Source of the DNA: Micavibrio sp. UBA2705
Lineage (GTDB): Bacteria; Pseudomonadota; Alphaproteobacteria; Micavibrionales; Micavibrionaceae
Assembly (NCBI GenBank): GCA_002354205.1
Contig: DELD01000011.1
Coordinates: forward strand, 1-64,000
DNA length: 64,000 bases
Direction of reading: 5' to 3'
Positions 9,300-20,079 of the stretch are shown here, one piece after another. A model generated the notes under the pieces. It made no database searches. It saw only the letters and a list, made by a program, of their open reading frames with translations, and was not told the DNA's origin. Every line of letters begins with the position of its first letter. The first letter of the stretch is position 1. The translations under genes were made by a program, and so were the position numbers.

Positions 9300-10784
9300 T
9301 TACCCAGTCTTCTTATATGTGTTTGTTCTTAACTTATCTACGCCAGTCTCACTGATTTGCGCGCTGCTGTCTAGCGCGTCCTTAGAGTCTTGTGTGTTAA
9401 TTTTAAGGCTTTTTATTTTCCGGTGCAGCGCAGAACGTTCCATGCCAATAATTTCCGCAGCCTTGGTAATATTCCCGTTAAAACGATCAAGCTGTGCGGT
9501 CAAATAATCACGTTCAAAATTCGCGCGCGCATCTTTTAAATTCATATCAAGGAAATCTGTATGGTTATCGGCCATAATACTCTTGGGTAAGGCAGAAAGA
9601 ATTTCTGGCGGTAAATCTTCAGGTTCAATGGCGCTCTTGCCGGTTGAACCTTTCATAATCGTCAGCCACTCAATGACATTACGCAATTGACGCATATTCC
9701 CAGGCCAAGCATAAGATTTAAGCGCCGACATGGCGGATACAGAAAATGTAAAATCTTCAAGGTCTGAACGGTTACATAGCTCACGCGAAAATTCAGCGCA
9801 TAGTAATTCAATGTCTTCCCTGCGGTCTTTCAGCGAAGGTACTTGCACAGCGACAACATTTAAGCGGTAATATAAATCCTGCCTGAAATCACCGCTTTGT
9901 ATTTTATCATTTAAATCATAGCTCGTTGATGCAATAACGCGTATATCAAGCTGAATAGGCTTAGTGCTGCCAAGGCGTTCAAAGCGCTGCTCTTGTAAAA
10001 CGCGTACCAACTTCCCTTGCGTTTCAAAAGGCATGTCCCCCACTTCATCAAGGAAGAACGTGCCGCCATTGCACCGTTCAAGCAGCCCAACGCGTTCAGG
10101 TTCGCCCTGCACGCCCTCTAAACAGCCAAATAATTCAACATCGAACTTATCGGCGTGCATAGACCCGCAGTTTACAGCCATAAACGGCGCATCCGTACGC
10201 TCCGAACTATCGTGAATTAAGCGTCCAATAAAATCTTTACCAACGCCAGCTTCGCCCGATAACAATATACGGCTATTGGTCGGTGCAACGCGCGTAATAA
10301 TCTGGCGCAAGCTCTCCGCTGCGCTGGAAAGACCAACGAGGTGGCGCTTTTCTTTGGTCTGACCGCTAGTTTTTAGTGCTTTGTTTTCACGCTTAAGGCT
10401 GCTCAGTTCAATTGCACGCGAGACGAGCAACAAAAGCCGCTCTGTCTTGAAGGGCTTTTCAATAAAATCAAATGCGCCGATTTGCAGAGCTTTCACGGCA
10501 GTTTCAATATTGCCGTGCCCGCTCATCATCACGACAGGCAAGGCAACATCACGGCTTAGTTCCTGAATGTCCGTTAAAATGCCGATACCATCTTTGGCAC
10601 TGTTTTCAAGCCAAATATCAAGCAAAACCATATCTGGATTTTCGGCATTAATTTGCGCGAATGTTTCCTGATGTGTTTCAGCATAGCAGACGTTATAACC
10701 TTCATCCTCAAGTATACCGCCGACCAAAGCGCGGATATCAGGTTCATCATCGACAATTAATATTGTTGGTTTTACATCACTCAT
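9300..10784 (-). CDS. ntrX: NtrX-type response regulator
   Basis: 494 residues: receiver domain (1-120; phospho-acceptor Asp56, acidic pair Asp12/Asp13, conserved Lys in EKPFKTE), AAA+ domain (about 155-395; Walker A GEAGVGK, Walker B FFLDEVGD) and a Fis-type helix-turn-helix (about 430-470; GNITKAAEIIGMERSALHRKI). The loop that usually carries GAFTGA, which contacts sigma-54, is missing: after ELFG the chain reads CLEGVQGEPERVG. NtrX proteins of some alphaproteobacteria are known to lack it, so activation through sigma-54 is doubtful here. The start codon overlaps the end of ntrY by 4 bp, showing tight coupling. Confidence 0.95.
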   Translation of the reverse strand: MSDVKPTILIVDDEPDIRALVGGILEDEGYNVCYAETHQETFAQINAENPDMVLLDIWLENSAKDGIGILTDIQELSRDVALPVVMMSGHGNIETAVKALQIGAFDFIEKPFKTERLLLLVSRAIELSSLKRENKALKTSGQTKEKRHLVGLSSAAESLRQIITRVAPTNSRILLSGEAGVGKDFIGRLIHDSSERTDAPFMAVNCGSMHADKFDVELFGCLEGVQGEPERVGLLERCNGGTFFLDEVGDMPFETQGKLVRVLQEQRFERLGSTKPIQLDIRVIASTSYDLNDKIQSGDFRQDLYYRLNVVAVQVPSLKDRREDIELLCAEFSRELCNRSDLEDFTFSVSAMSALKSYAWPGNMRQLRNVIEWLTIMKGSTGKSAIEPEDLPPEILSALPKSIMADNHTDFLDMNLKDARANFERDYLTAQLDRFNGNITKAAEIIGMERSALHRKIKSLKINTQDSKDALDSSAQISETGVDKLRTNTYKKTG

Positions 10785-13117
10785 GCGGCTGCTTCTTTAT
10801 TTTTATCATCGCGCAATTTAATGGGTAAAGATACCGCCACGCAAGCCCCATCTTCTTGAAGCGAGTCTGCTTTAATGCCAGAAAGCGCCATCGTGCCCAG
10901 CAGAAAATCAGGTATCCCCATATATAAGTTACCATTATGGTCTTCTATAATCTTTTTAACAATAGCAAGACCTAAACCTGTGCCCTTCTCCTTGTGGGTA
11001 ATATAAGGTTCAGTTAAGCGTGAGCGTTCTACACCATCGGGAAAACCTAAGCCGTTATCTTTGAAAATAAAGAATATACGGTCCTTATTTTCATGGACAT
11101 ATATTTGAACTGTGCCGTGGTCTTTGTTGTTTTCTGCATCGCCCTGTGCCTGCACAGCTTCAATCGCGTTTTGTAAAATATTTGTAAAAACTTGCCTGAC
11201 CTGCTGAGAATCTGCGAAAATTATCACATCCTCATCAGACATGTTTTTATCTGTAAGCGACAGGCTAATATCTACATTATCATGAGCATGGTCTTCAAAC
11301 ACGATCACATCGCGCAATACCTTCAGCGCGTCTACATCGCTCATTTCAGGTTCAGGCATCCGCGCAAAGGACGAGAACTCTTTGACCATATGCCCTATAT
11401 CATTAACATGGCGAATAATGGTTGATGTGCAAAGCTGAAAAATCTCGCGGTCTTTTTCTTCGATTTGTTTGCTGTATTTACGCTGTAAGCGCTCAGCCGA
11501 AAGCTGTATCGGGGTCAACGGATTTTTGATTTCATGCGCAATGCGGCGCGCAACATCTGACCATGCCGCCTTACGCTGCACGGCCTGTAAATCGGTAATA
11601 TCATCAAGCGTAATCACCGCGCCGACCTGCTTTTCATCTTCAGTTTCAATCGCAATGCGGATCAAAATAACGCGCGGGCCTAGCGTGCTATGGGTAATAG
11701 AGAGCTCAAATTGTGAAACTTCATCAGGCTTAGATTGCGCACGCGCAAAGTAGCTTTCAATATCAATCAAAAATTTGTTAATCTTCTCGCCAACAAGCTC
11801 TTGATTTGAGTGTTCAAGCAAAGTCGAAGTTCGCGTATTGACGAGGGTGATTTCATTATCCGTATTTACAGCAATAATACCGTGGCTAGCACTCGCCAAG
11901 ATCGCTTCAGTAAATCTGCGCCGCGTATCAAGCTGCCTGTTTGCATGCATTAAGGCGTTACGCTGATCTTTCACTTCATTGGTCATTGTATTAAAAGACT
12001 GCGCCAGATAGGAGAAATCTTTAAATTTCGTATCTTCATTCAGCTGAACCGATAAATCACCCGTACTAATGCGCTCCGCCGCCGTAATCATGTCTGATAT
12101 CGGCATCACAATCTGCCGTGCAAAATGCAGACCGAGCCATGAAGCGACGACAATTAAAAGCAGCGCGACAACAATATAAATCATCGTGATGGTCACCTGC
12201 AACCCTGCATATTGCCCTTCTAAATAAGCATATTGTTTTGAAGCTTCACGCGTCACCGACACATGGTTAAGCACCACAGGGTCAACGAAACGCCCGACCA
12301 TCAAATACACATCAATATAATTATTCAGCTTCACAATCGCATGAACACGCTCTGCATCACGATTGGTGATAACTATAACTTCGCCGTCATTAGCCTCATC
12401 AACATTATCACGCACCATTTTAATAAGATTTTTATCCGCCGCGACACCGTATGATTCAATTGCAGAGCCATTACCTGAGAACAAACCGATCTCAGAGAAG
12501 TTACGTATGGTTGACTGGGTTTCTAAAATACGTTGTAAATCTTCTGGATTCGCAGAAATGATCGCCGCCTGACGGTCAAAGTCACTCGCCGCCGCTAGAA
12601 TATCCGCGCGCACAACCTTATAATGCTCATCAAGATACGCTTCCGCCACTGCATTGGCATTATTGACCGCAAGACTAACCCGCTCATTAAACCAAGACTG
12701 AATACCGTAATGAAAAAACAGCGCAGAAAATATCGCCATCAACAGTGCGGGCGCAAGCGCAAGAAAACCGAAAATCATCACAAGTCGCGTTTGAATACGT
12801 ACCCCAGTTGCTTTTTGCGGCTTAGAAATTGTTTTGCTTTTTAACACCGCAAAAACACGCCTAGAATTCAAAAACGCCAACGCGCAAAGTAAAAAAAGAT
12901 CCACTTTGAGTAAATCAAACAGCAAATGCGGATCATCACCAAATGGCGGAATTTCAGTCAAAGCAGCATATGTCGCAACCACGCTAACAACGGCGCAGAT
13001 CATAATAACCGCACCCAAAATGTCCTCGACAACTTTGCGCGGTCTTTCGCTGATCTTGTTTTCACCTTTACCCTTTGGTGAAAGCTCAGATGTAACTATG
13101 TCGTTATTCTGCTGCAA
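10781..13117 (-). CDS. ntrY: NtrY-type sensor histidine kinase
   Basis: 778 residues. Three N-terminal membrane segments are followed by a periplasmic sensor region (about 150-300), another membrane segment, a HAMP domain, a PAS domain, and then HisKA with the phospho-accepting His in RRIAHEIKNPLTP. The HATPase domain has the N box (NILQNAIEA), G1 (DNGLGFPDG) and G2 (GTGLGLAIVKKI). It is the cognate kinase for NtrX, with a 4-bp gene overlap. The pair is linked in other alphaproteobacteria to nitrogen or redox control and to envelope regulation; the signal here is not known. The operon seems to start in the 107-bp gap shared with divergent ispDF. Confidence 0.95.
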   Translation of the reverse strand: MQQNNDIVTSELSPKGKGENKISERPRKVVEDILGAVIMICAVVSVVATYAALTEIPPFGDDPHLLFDLLKVDLFLLCALAFLNSRRVFAVLKSKTISKPQKATGVRIQTRLVMIFGFLALAPALLMAIFSALFFHYGIQSWFNERVSLAVNNANAVAEAYLDEHYKVVRADILAAASDFDRQAAIISANPEDLQRILETQSTIRNFSEIGLFSGNGSAIESYGVAADKNLIKMVRDNVDEANDGEVIVITNRDAERVHAIVKLNNYIDVYLMVGRFVDPVVLNHVSVTREASKQYAYLEGQYAGLQVTITMIYIVVALLLIVVASWLGLHFARQIVMPISDMITAAERISTGDLSVQLNEDTKFKDFSYLAQSFNTMTNEVKDQRNALMHANRQLDTRRRFTEAILASASHGIIAVNTDNEITLVNTRTSTLLEHSNQELVGEKINKFLIDIESYFARAQSKPDEVSQFELSITHSTLGPRVILIRIAIETEDEKQVGAVITLDDITDLQAVQRKAAWSDVARRIAHEIKNPLTPIQLSAERLQRKYSKQIEEKDREIFQLCTSTIIRHVNDIGHMVKEFSSFARMPEPEMSDVDALKVLRDVIVFEDHAHDNVDISLSLTDKNMSDEDVIIFADSQQVRQVFTNILQNAIEAVQAQGDAENNKDHGTVQIYVHENKDRIFFIFKDNGLGFPDGVERSRLTEPYITHKEKGTGLGLAIVKKIIEDHNGNLYMGIPDFLLGTMALSGIKADSLQEDGACVAVSLPIKLRDDKNKEAAA

Positions 13118-13224
13118 ATCTATTTTTAAACCTTAACTGTTTACCTCGAACAAGAAGTGATTTATGAATATATCCATACGCCTTGAAATGCAAGGGAAAC
13201 AAGATTTAGAACACAGCTTAGCCC

Positions 13225-14430
13225 ATGAAAACAAAGTTCCACGTCATAATCGTCGCCGCAGGCTCAGGGGCAAGATTTGGTGATAAAACACCAAAGCAAT
13301 ATTGCACGCTTAACGATCAGCCGATTATCCAATACTGCATTGATAGTTTTCTTTCATGCACAGGCTGCGCATCTATATGCATAGCGATTAACCCTTCCCA
13401 CAAAAACCTGCTAGATGATGCCCTTAACGCCCTGCCCAAAGCAGCGAGAAACAAAATCACAACAGTAAATGGCGGCGCAGAGCGTTATGACAGCGTTTAT
13501 AATGCATTATGCGCAATGAACGACACTGAGAAAAACACCCCCGTGTTAATTCACGATGCGGCGCGCCCCTTCATTACCCCACAGCACATTGAAAACGTTG
13601 TTCAAGCCACGGCTGAAAAAGGCGCTGCGACTTTAGCCGTGAGGGTCGTAGACACATTACGATATGCCGCAGAAAGCACTATCAGTGACAATGCAAACCA
13701 CCCAAGCCGTAGCGATTTATGGTCAATTCAAACACCGCAAGGCTTTACATACGGCTTAATCCGCGATGCGCATGAGCGTGCGCAGAATGATTTACTCGGC
13801 TACGATAAAGTCACTGATGATACAGGTTTGGTGCAAAAAACAGGTCAGCGCGTTGAGCTTGTATCAGGCAGCCGCTTAAACTTCAAAATAACAGAAACAG
13901 AGGATCTTATTATGGCTCAGCAAATACTAGGCCAAAAGAAAATCACAAAAATGGCAACAGGTTATGATGTCCACGCCTTTGAGGAATATGAAGTTATTGG
14001 CAACCACATTAAGCTTGGCGGCATAAGCATTCCACACAAATATGAACTTAAAGGCCATTCAGATGCCGACGTTGCGCTACATGCCTTGACCGATGCATTA
14101 TATGGCCTGATCGCTGATGGTGATATCGGTGCGCATTTCCCTCCATCTGATGACAAACACAAAAACCAAGACAGCGCGGATTTTTTGATCGCAGCTGATA
14201 AAGCAGTAAAAAATCAAGGCGGCTCCATTAACCACGTTGATTTAACGATCATCTGCGAAAAGCCTGCCATTGGCCCACAGCGTGATAAGATGCGTGAGAA
14301 CATTGCACGCTTAATGGGATTAAATATAAAGAGCGTAAGCGTCAAAGCAACGACCACCGAAGGGCTCGGCTTTACAGGTCGCCGCGAAGGCATCGCCGTA
14401 CAAGCCGCCGTAACTGCAGATTTCGTTTAA
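13225..14430 (+). CDS. ispDF: Bifunctional IspD/IspF (MEP isoprenoid pathway)
   Basis: 401 residues. The IspD half (1-230) has the nucleotide-binding AAGSGARFGDKTPKQY loop and DAARPF, and makes CDP-methylerythritol. The IspF half (from about 246) begins with MATGYDVHAF and has the GHSDADV metal site and TTTEGLGFTGR, and forms the cyclodiphosphate. The fusion is usual in alphaproteobacteria. It is transcribed away from ntrY and followed after 8 bp by pgpA. Confidence 0.97.
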   Translation: MKTKFHVIIVAAGSGARFGDKTPKQYCTLNDQPIIQYCIDSFLSCTGCASICIAINPSHKNLLDDALNALPKAARNKITTVNGGAERYDSVYNALCAMNDTEKNTPVLIHDAARPFITPQHIENVVQATAEKGAATLAVRVVDTLRYAAESTISDNANHPSRSDLWSIQTPQGFTYGLIRDAHERAQNDLLGYDKVTDDTGLVQKTGQRVELVSGSRLNFKITETEDLIMAQQILGQKKITKMATGYDVHAFEEYEVIGNHIKLGGISIPHKYELKGHSDADVALHALTDALYGLIADGDIGAHFPPSDDKHKNQDSADFLIAADKAVKNQGGSINHVDLTIICEKPAIGPQRDKMRENIARLMGLNIKSVSVKATTTEGLGFTGRREGIAVQAAVTADFV

Positions 14431-14438
14431 GGAATAAA

Positions 14439-14969
14439 ATGCACATGATAAAAAAACTTAAACACAAGGCCCTAAGCGCACGTGAGCGCAAGCAGCAAGT
14501 TCTGCAAAATGTGAACAAGCGCAAAGCATATTTCTGGCTATCCACATGGTTCGGAAGCGGTTTAATTACCCCTGCATCAGGCACATGGGGCACTTTATTC
14601 TCTATGCCATTTGTTGTTGCTGCCTACATTTTTGGCGGCGCGACCGCGTTGCTTATAGGCTGCGTGATTATATTCGCCATCGGCCTATGGGCTGCGCAGC
14701 AATTTGAAAAAGACAGCAAATCGCATGACAGTTCAATGATCGTTATTGATGAAACAGCCGGCATGTTCTTAGCCGCCGCCACCGTAAATGGTAGCATATT
14801 ATCATTTGTTTTGGCTTTTATTCTGTTTCGCTTCTTTGATGCCTTAAAACCGTGGCCGATATGTTGGATCGACAAAAAAGTAAACGGCGCATTTGGCGTG
14901 ATGATTGACGATATACTCGCGGGCATTTTCGCCGCCGCCGTATTATGGGGTATTCATGGATTTATTTAA
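14439..14969 (+). CDS. pgpA: Phosphatidylglycerophosphatase A
   Basis: 176 residues. The PgpA signature is present: GLITPASGTWGTL near residue 44 and the acidic VIDETAGMF near 100, with three to four membrane segments. PgpA dephosphorylates phosphatidylglycerol phosphate in the inner membrane to give phosphatidylglycerol. The N-terminus has a basic stretch (about 2-28) before the first motif, longer than in the enteric protein. It is preceded by an AAGGA site and overlaps the start of the next gene by 14 bp. Confidence 0.9.
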   Translation: MHMIKKLKHKALSARERKQQVLQNVNKRKAYFWLSTWFGSGLITPASGTWGTLFSMPFVVAAYIFGGATALLIGCVIIFAIGLWAAQQFEKDSKSHDSSMIVIDETAGMFLAAATVNGSILSFVLAFILFRFFDALKPWPICWIDKKVNGAFGVMIDDILAGIFAAAVLWGIHGFI

Positions 14970-15456
14970 CAAAGCAGAGCAAGTCATTAAACAGGCAATC
15001 TCTAATGGTTATATCATATTAAGCGCAGAATCCTGCACAGCAGGTATGATTGGCGCTACACTGACTGAATGTTCAGGTGCGTCCAAAGCTTATCATGGCG
15101 GCTTCATCGTCTACGATAATCGCGCGAAAAATACATTCATCAATGTCCCAAATGAGATCCTAAACACTCACGGTGCAGTCAGCCCCGAATGCGCCGAAGC
15201 TATGGCTAAAGGCACATTAGAAGCCTACCCAAACGGTAACCTATCCATTGCCGTCACAGGAATAGCCGGGCCAGATGGCGGCAGCACAGAAAAACCCGTC
15301 GGTTTAGTCTATTTCGGCTGCTGTAACACTAAAGATTGTAAGCTTTACACCGAAAAGAAAATCTTCAGCGGTAACCGTCAAGACATTCGCACCCAAACAG
15401 TGTCATACGCACTTGATATATTGCTCCATAACATCACGATGCAACACCCCGCTTAA
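14956..15456 (+). CDS. pncC: CinA C-terminal-family nicotinamide-nucleotide amidohydrolase (PncC)
   Basis: 166 residues from the ATG at 14956, just inside the end of pgpA. A longer reading from 14905 would add 17 residues of pgpA-antiframe sequence and is rejected. The family core is clear: LSAESCTAGMIGATLTECSG near residue 20, THGAVSPE near 75, and VTGIAGPDGG near 104. PncC deamidates nicotinamide mononucleotide for NAD recycling. The protein is a stand-alone CinA C-terminal domain. The ispDF-pgpA-pncC order is found in other alphaproteobacteria. Confidence 0.9.
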   Translation: MDLFNKAEQVIKQAISNGYIILSAESCTAGMIGATLTECSGASKAYHGGFIVYDNRAKNTFINVPNEILNTHGAVSPECAEAMAKGTLEAYPNGNLSIAVTGIAGPDGGSTEKPVGLVYFGCCNTKDCKLYTEKKIFSGNRQDIRTQTVSYALDILLHNITMQHPA

Positions 15457-15518
15457 CGTTATGTTAATGCAACTCTTGTATAAATATCGATATATTGAAT
15501 TTTTAGACAAAGAGCAGC

Positions 15519-16153
15519 ATGGCAACACTAAAAAACAGTTTTTCAAGCGAAGATGCAGCAAAACTTATAGAGATCGCAAAGTTACCTGAAACCTATGAGG
15601 CAGCCCTTCAAAAAACAGGCAGTCACGAAACTGCGCTCGCGGCCATGCAAAGCAGCGCGCAGCAGCCTTAGCGGCAGGTGAGGTTGTCTCAACAGGGATC
15701 TTTGACGACAACCCGAACATTAAACTAAATAACGTCTATTCTTTCGCACCACCAGGCTATGGCGACCAACAATATATAGACAGCTTTAACGAACGGGCTG
15801 AAGCATTAGGCGCAAATGCATGGACAATAGAGCTTCACGGCGATATCTTGCCCACTATCCTTACACCCAATGGCGGCAATTATTTTACACAATATGATTA
15901 TAATCAATTCGGGAATCGTGCATACCTAACCAATACAGAACACGGCATACAAATAAACGAGAACCCAAGCCCAGAGGAACTTGCAGCCCTGCGCGCCGCC
16001 CCTACTGATGGCAATAATTATCACAACACAAAAAGCTATGTAGATGCTGTGCAGTCCGTAAAAAATATCGAACAGCATGGCCCACAGAATGAAGACAGAA
16101 CAGCATTAATAAACATGTCAAACGCAGCGCCGCCGACAAGCTATGGAATGTAA
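15519..16153 (+). pseudogene. Broken gene, possible lipase-like alpha/beta hydrolase remnant
   Basis: A 50-codon frame starts at the ATG at 15519 and stops at the TAG at 15669-15671. A different frame is open through this stop and on to 16153. It begins with an Ala-rich segment (QRAAALAAGEVVSTG), then NNVYSFAPPGYGD, then LHGDILPTIL. The order Ala-rich helix, V(Y/T)xFxxPxxG strand, His-Gly-Asp resembles the part of class 3/Mbeg1-like lipases downstream of the nucleophile elbow. The elbow itself (GHSxG) is not found in either frame. This fits a deletion plus frame change in an old gene. A separate small gene at 15848-16153 (101 codons) is the alternative. The family link is a weak inference. 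Confidence 0.45.
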
Positions 16154-16203
16154 CGATTCCGCCAAGGTCAAGCATTAACCCGCCCGTATTTCAAAATAAA
16201 TAA

Positions 16204-17406
<1,203 letters not shown>

Positions 17407-17449
17407 CCTAGCCCCTGATTAAAGATTTTACACCAATATAATATCTACA

Positions 17450-17486
17450 AAGTAAGCTGAGTTTTAATAATTCAGCTTACTTTTTA
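17450..17486 (+). terminator. Rho-independent terminator after ccrM
   Basis: A perfect 11-bp stem: AAGTAAGCTGA at 17450-17460 and its complement at 17472-17482, with an 11-base loop, continuing into a T-rich tract at 17481-17486. It lies 44 bp after the ccrM stop. The stop codon of the convergent minus-strand gene is inside the stem, so it may serve both directions, though the T tract is better on the plus strand. Confidence 0.85.
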
Positions 17487-18388
17487 TCTTTGGAGCCTTC
17501 GGTTTCATCACCGTCATCTTTTATACCGATAATACTATTACGGTTAGCCGTCGTATCAATCTGATCCCGCGGATTAACTTTATAAAGCAAGAACGACTTG
17601 TCCTCATTAGCATAAATTTCAACGTTAACAACCTCACCATAAAACAAATGGCCACCACTTTCGGTTTTGCGTATATAATCAAATATATCTATATCATAAA
17701 ACGTGTAAGCAACACGCCCTTCAACGTCTTTATTGTAATTATTGTGACGCTGCACATATTCAATATATTTCCTCGCCTCAGCCTTCGGCACTGGCAGCTC
17801 TTTTAAAGTCAGCGGATACTTTAAACTTACCGCCACATCATTAAGTAAATACTGGCTGTAACTCTCAAGATAATTGCTATGTAACTCACAAGTCGGTTGT
17901 TGCCCACTATCAAACCGCTTAACTGGCAATAGCCGCACATTATCAAATTGCGTATCCTCAGATAAAGTAAAAGAAGACGCCTCCTCATCAAAACGTTTCA
18001 AACCAATCGGAATACGCACTCGAATACGCCCTGGAAACATCTCATGATTCTCTTTTAAGAAGTCCTTATAACGCTGTTTAATCCGCGCCCACTCCAAATC
18101 ATAATTCATGTAACGCTTAAAAAGCTTACAGTCATTTAACGCAATAAAGCGTAAAATATGCTGCTCATCTTCCAGATCATAACCGCCGTAACGCCATAAA
18201 ATAAATTCAAAATTTGTAAATGTGGGTTCTATATATTCATCGCTACGGTAAGGGATTTTATATTCAGAAGGGCCAGCATTTACATTTCGCGAGTTAATAG
18301 GCTCATTAGCCCCTCCTTCAGATGCAGATGCAAATATAAAAATAGCCATGAATAACACTGCTATGCGGAATACAAGTCTCGTAAGCAT
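17477..18388 (-). CDS. Secreted protein of unknown function
   Basis: 303 residues. A clear signal peptide (about 1-28; hydrophobic LFMAIFIFASAS, then a GGANEP cleavage region) is followed by a hydrophilic, Tyr-rich chain with many charged residues. Two cysteines are separated by about 110 residues. I see no domain I recognise. A Lys/Asp/Glu-rich tail closes the protein. It lies 10 bp downstream of mutY on the same strand and ends in the ccrM terminator. Periplasmic or outer-membrane location is inferred from the signal peptide. Confidence 0.75.
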   Translation of the reverse strand: MLTRLVFRIAVLFMAIFIFASASEGGANEPINSRNVNAGPSEYKIPYRSDEYIEPTFTNFEFILWRYGGYDLEDEQHILRFIALNDCKLFKRYMNYDLEWARIKQRYKDFLKENHEMFPGRIRVRIPIGLKRFDEEASSFTLSEDTQFDNVRLLPVKRFDSGQQPTCELHSNYLESYSQYLLNDVAVSLKYPLTLKELPVPKAEARKYIEYVQRHNNYNKDVEGRVAYTFYDIDIFDYIRKTESGGHLFYGEVVNVEIYANEDKSFLLYKVNPRDQIDTTANRNSIIGIKDDGDETEGSKDKK

Positions 18389-18398
18389 AAATCTCTAC

Positions 18399-19487
18399 CT
18401 ATAGGATGCTGCGGACCTTACTAAATAAAGTCGGCAATTTTAAGCTGTCTAGCTGATCGTAATCTACCCAATTAGAATCAATACTAGCAGATAATGATGT
18501 ACCATTAAAATATTCAGCACTCACTTTAGCCACATATAATTTTAACTTAAAATGTGTAAACACATGGTCAACAAATCTATGAGAGTCTAAAATATCTGTA
18601 TATGCGTCCGCCCAATCATGCACTTCACCTGCATATAATGATGTCGTAGGGAAGCCGGACATCTGTGCCAAAAGCCCTTTATCTGGCCTGCGCTCTATTA
18701 GGATACGCGCATTATTATCATCACTTACAATAAAACAAATCGCTTCACGCTGCGGGACACTTTTTGGTTTTTTACGCGGTAACTCTAATGCATGGCCAGC
18801 AATTCGCGCCGCGCATTTTGTTGACAGCGGACACAAACCACACTGCACTTTTTTTGGCTGACAAACCGTCGCCCCCAAATCCATCAACGCTTGTACATAG
18901 TCTGATGGCTGCGGGTTCATTTGTTCATCACACATATATGGTTTAATCAGAGCGCTTAGCTCCTTCTTCGCTTCAGGCATATATGTTTGCACATTATGAT
19001 AGCGCGCAAAGACACGCTCTATATTGCCGTCAATCGTTAAACGTGGTTGATTAAAAGCAATTGAACCTATCGCCCCTGCCGTGTATGGCCCGACACCAGC
19101 GAGACCCAACAAAGCCTTTTCTTCACGCGGCACATCGCCGTCATATTTCTCGACTATCTGCTGTGCGCATTTATGTAAGTTACGCGCGCGGCTATAATAA
19201 CCAAGCCCAGCCCACATATCCATAACATCGACGCTCTCAGCCTTTGCCAAATCTGCGATTTCAGGCCATCGCCTAATAAACTTTTCAAAATACGGCTTTA
19301 CCGCAGTGACAGTCGTTTGTTGAAGCATAATTTCAGATAGCCAGACATGGTAAGGCTTCGCAGCCACGCCCTGACGCGCACGCCACGGTAATATACGTGC
19401 ATTTTTATCATACCACTCCAAGATGGAATCATTAAACTGAACAATTTCTTGTGAATCAGATATACTATTCGCGTGACTGGTTTTCAT
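18399..19487 (-). CDS. mutY: A/G-specific adenine glycosylase MutY
   Basis: 362 residues from the ATG at 19487. A longer frame up to 19565 would overlap the divergent gene and has no family support. The catalytic Glu lies in WLSEIMLQQTTV, the helix-hairpin-helix is LAGVGPYTAGAI, and the catalytic Asp is in LTIDGNIERV. The iron-sulfur cysteines are spaced C-X6-C-X2-C-X5-C (CQPKKVQCGLCPLSTKC). The C-terminal Nudix-like domain (about 235-360) recognises 8-oxoguanine. MutY removes adenine mispaired with 8-oxoG. It is divergent from the dciA-like gene. Confidence 0.95.
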   Translation of the reverse strand: MKTSHANSISDSQEIVQFNDSILEWYDKNARILPWRARQGVAAKPYHVWLSEIMLQQTTVTAVKPYFEKFIRRWPEIADLAKAESVDVMDMWAGLGYYSRARNLHKCAQQIVEKYDGDVPREEKALLGLAGVGPYTAGAIGSIAFNQPRLTIDGNIERVFARYHNVQTYMPEAKKELSALIKPYMCDEQMNPQPSDYVQALMDLGATVCQPKKVQCGLCPLSTKCAARIAGHALELPRKKPKSVPQREAICFIVSDDNNARILIERRPDKGLLAQMSGFPTTSLYAGEVHDWADAYTDILDSHRFVDHVFTHFKLKLYVAKVSAEYFNGTSLSASIDSNWVDYDQLDSLKLPTLFSKVRSIL

Positions 19488-19549
19488 ATTTGTTCTAACT
19501 TGCAGATCTTGCAAAAAATTCAGATTATATTTTAAGGTGCTTTTATAGT

Positions 19550-20038
19550 ATGTCATTAGGGCCAAAACAACTCTCTTATGCCGTTTCGAAGGTCACACGT
19601 AAATCGTGTAGCAAGAAATTCATATCGCTTGGCCGCATCCTCGCCCATTGGGATCAAATCATGGGCGAAGAATTGGCGCAATACGCGCAGCCCGTTAAAG
19701 TCCAATACAGAAAGCCCAAAAATCGCCGCGAAAAACCATCTGCAACGCTTGAAATCGCTGCGGCGAGTGCGCAGGCAACATTGCTGCACTATCAAGTCGA
19801 CCTTATATTAGAGCGCATTAACCGTATTTTCGGCGAACGCTGGATCACAGCCATTAAGTTTGTACATATTCCAGCCAACAGCTCAAAAAAACCATCTTTT
19901 AGAAATCAAAAACCACGGCTCTCCGTACAAGAAAAAGCAGAGCTAAACACTTGGCTAGAAAATATTTCTGACCCTGATATGCGCTTGCGACTTGAAAGTT
20001 TGGGTCAGGCTATGCTAGTTGATAGGCACAGAAATTAA
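19550..20038 (+). CDS. DUF721/DciA-like protein (putative replicative helicase operator)
   Basis: 162 residues. The N-terminal half matches the DUF721 family: a helix with SLGRILAHWDQIMGEELAQY, then beta strands with ATLEIAAASAQATLLHYQ and a helix with LILERINRIFG. DUF721 proteins include DciA, which loads or activates DnaB in bacteria lacking DnaC. The C-terminal 50 residues are basic and probably flexible. A DUF721 gene next to mutY and upstream of dsbA-smc is usual in alphaproteobacteria. An AAGGTG ribosome site precedes the ATG. Confidence 0.8.
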   Translation: MSLGPKQLSYAVSKVTRKSCSKKFISLGRILAHWDQIMGEELAQYAQPVKVQYRKPKNRREKPSATLEIAAASAQATLLHYQVDLILERINRIFGERWITAIKFVHIPANSSKKPSFRNQKPRLSVQEKAELNTWLENISDPDMRLRLESLGQAMLVDRHRN

Positions 20039-20079
20039 AAAGCCAATATGCGGACATTTAAATATAAGGAAATAAATGC

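Noticed and set aside
14905..14955. Longer start for the PncC gene
   Set aside because: The extra 17 residues are read from within pgpA in another frame and have no counterpart in the family.
15640..15675. Programmed frameshift joining the two halves of the broken gene
   Set aside because: No slippery heptamer or downstream pseudoknot is visible; decay or sequencing error is simpler.
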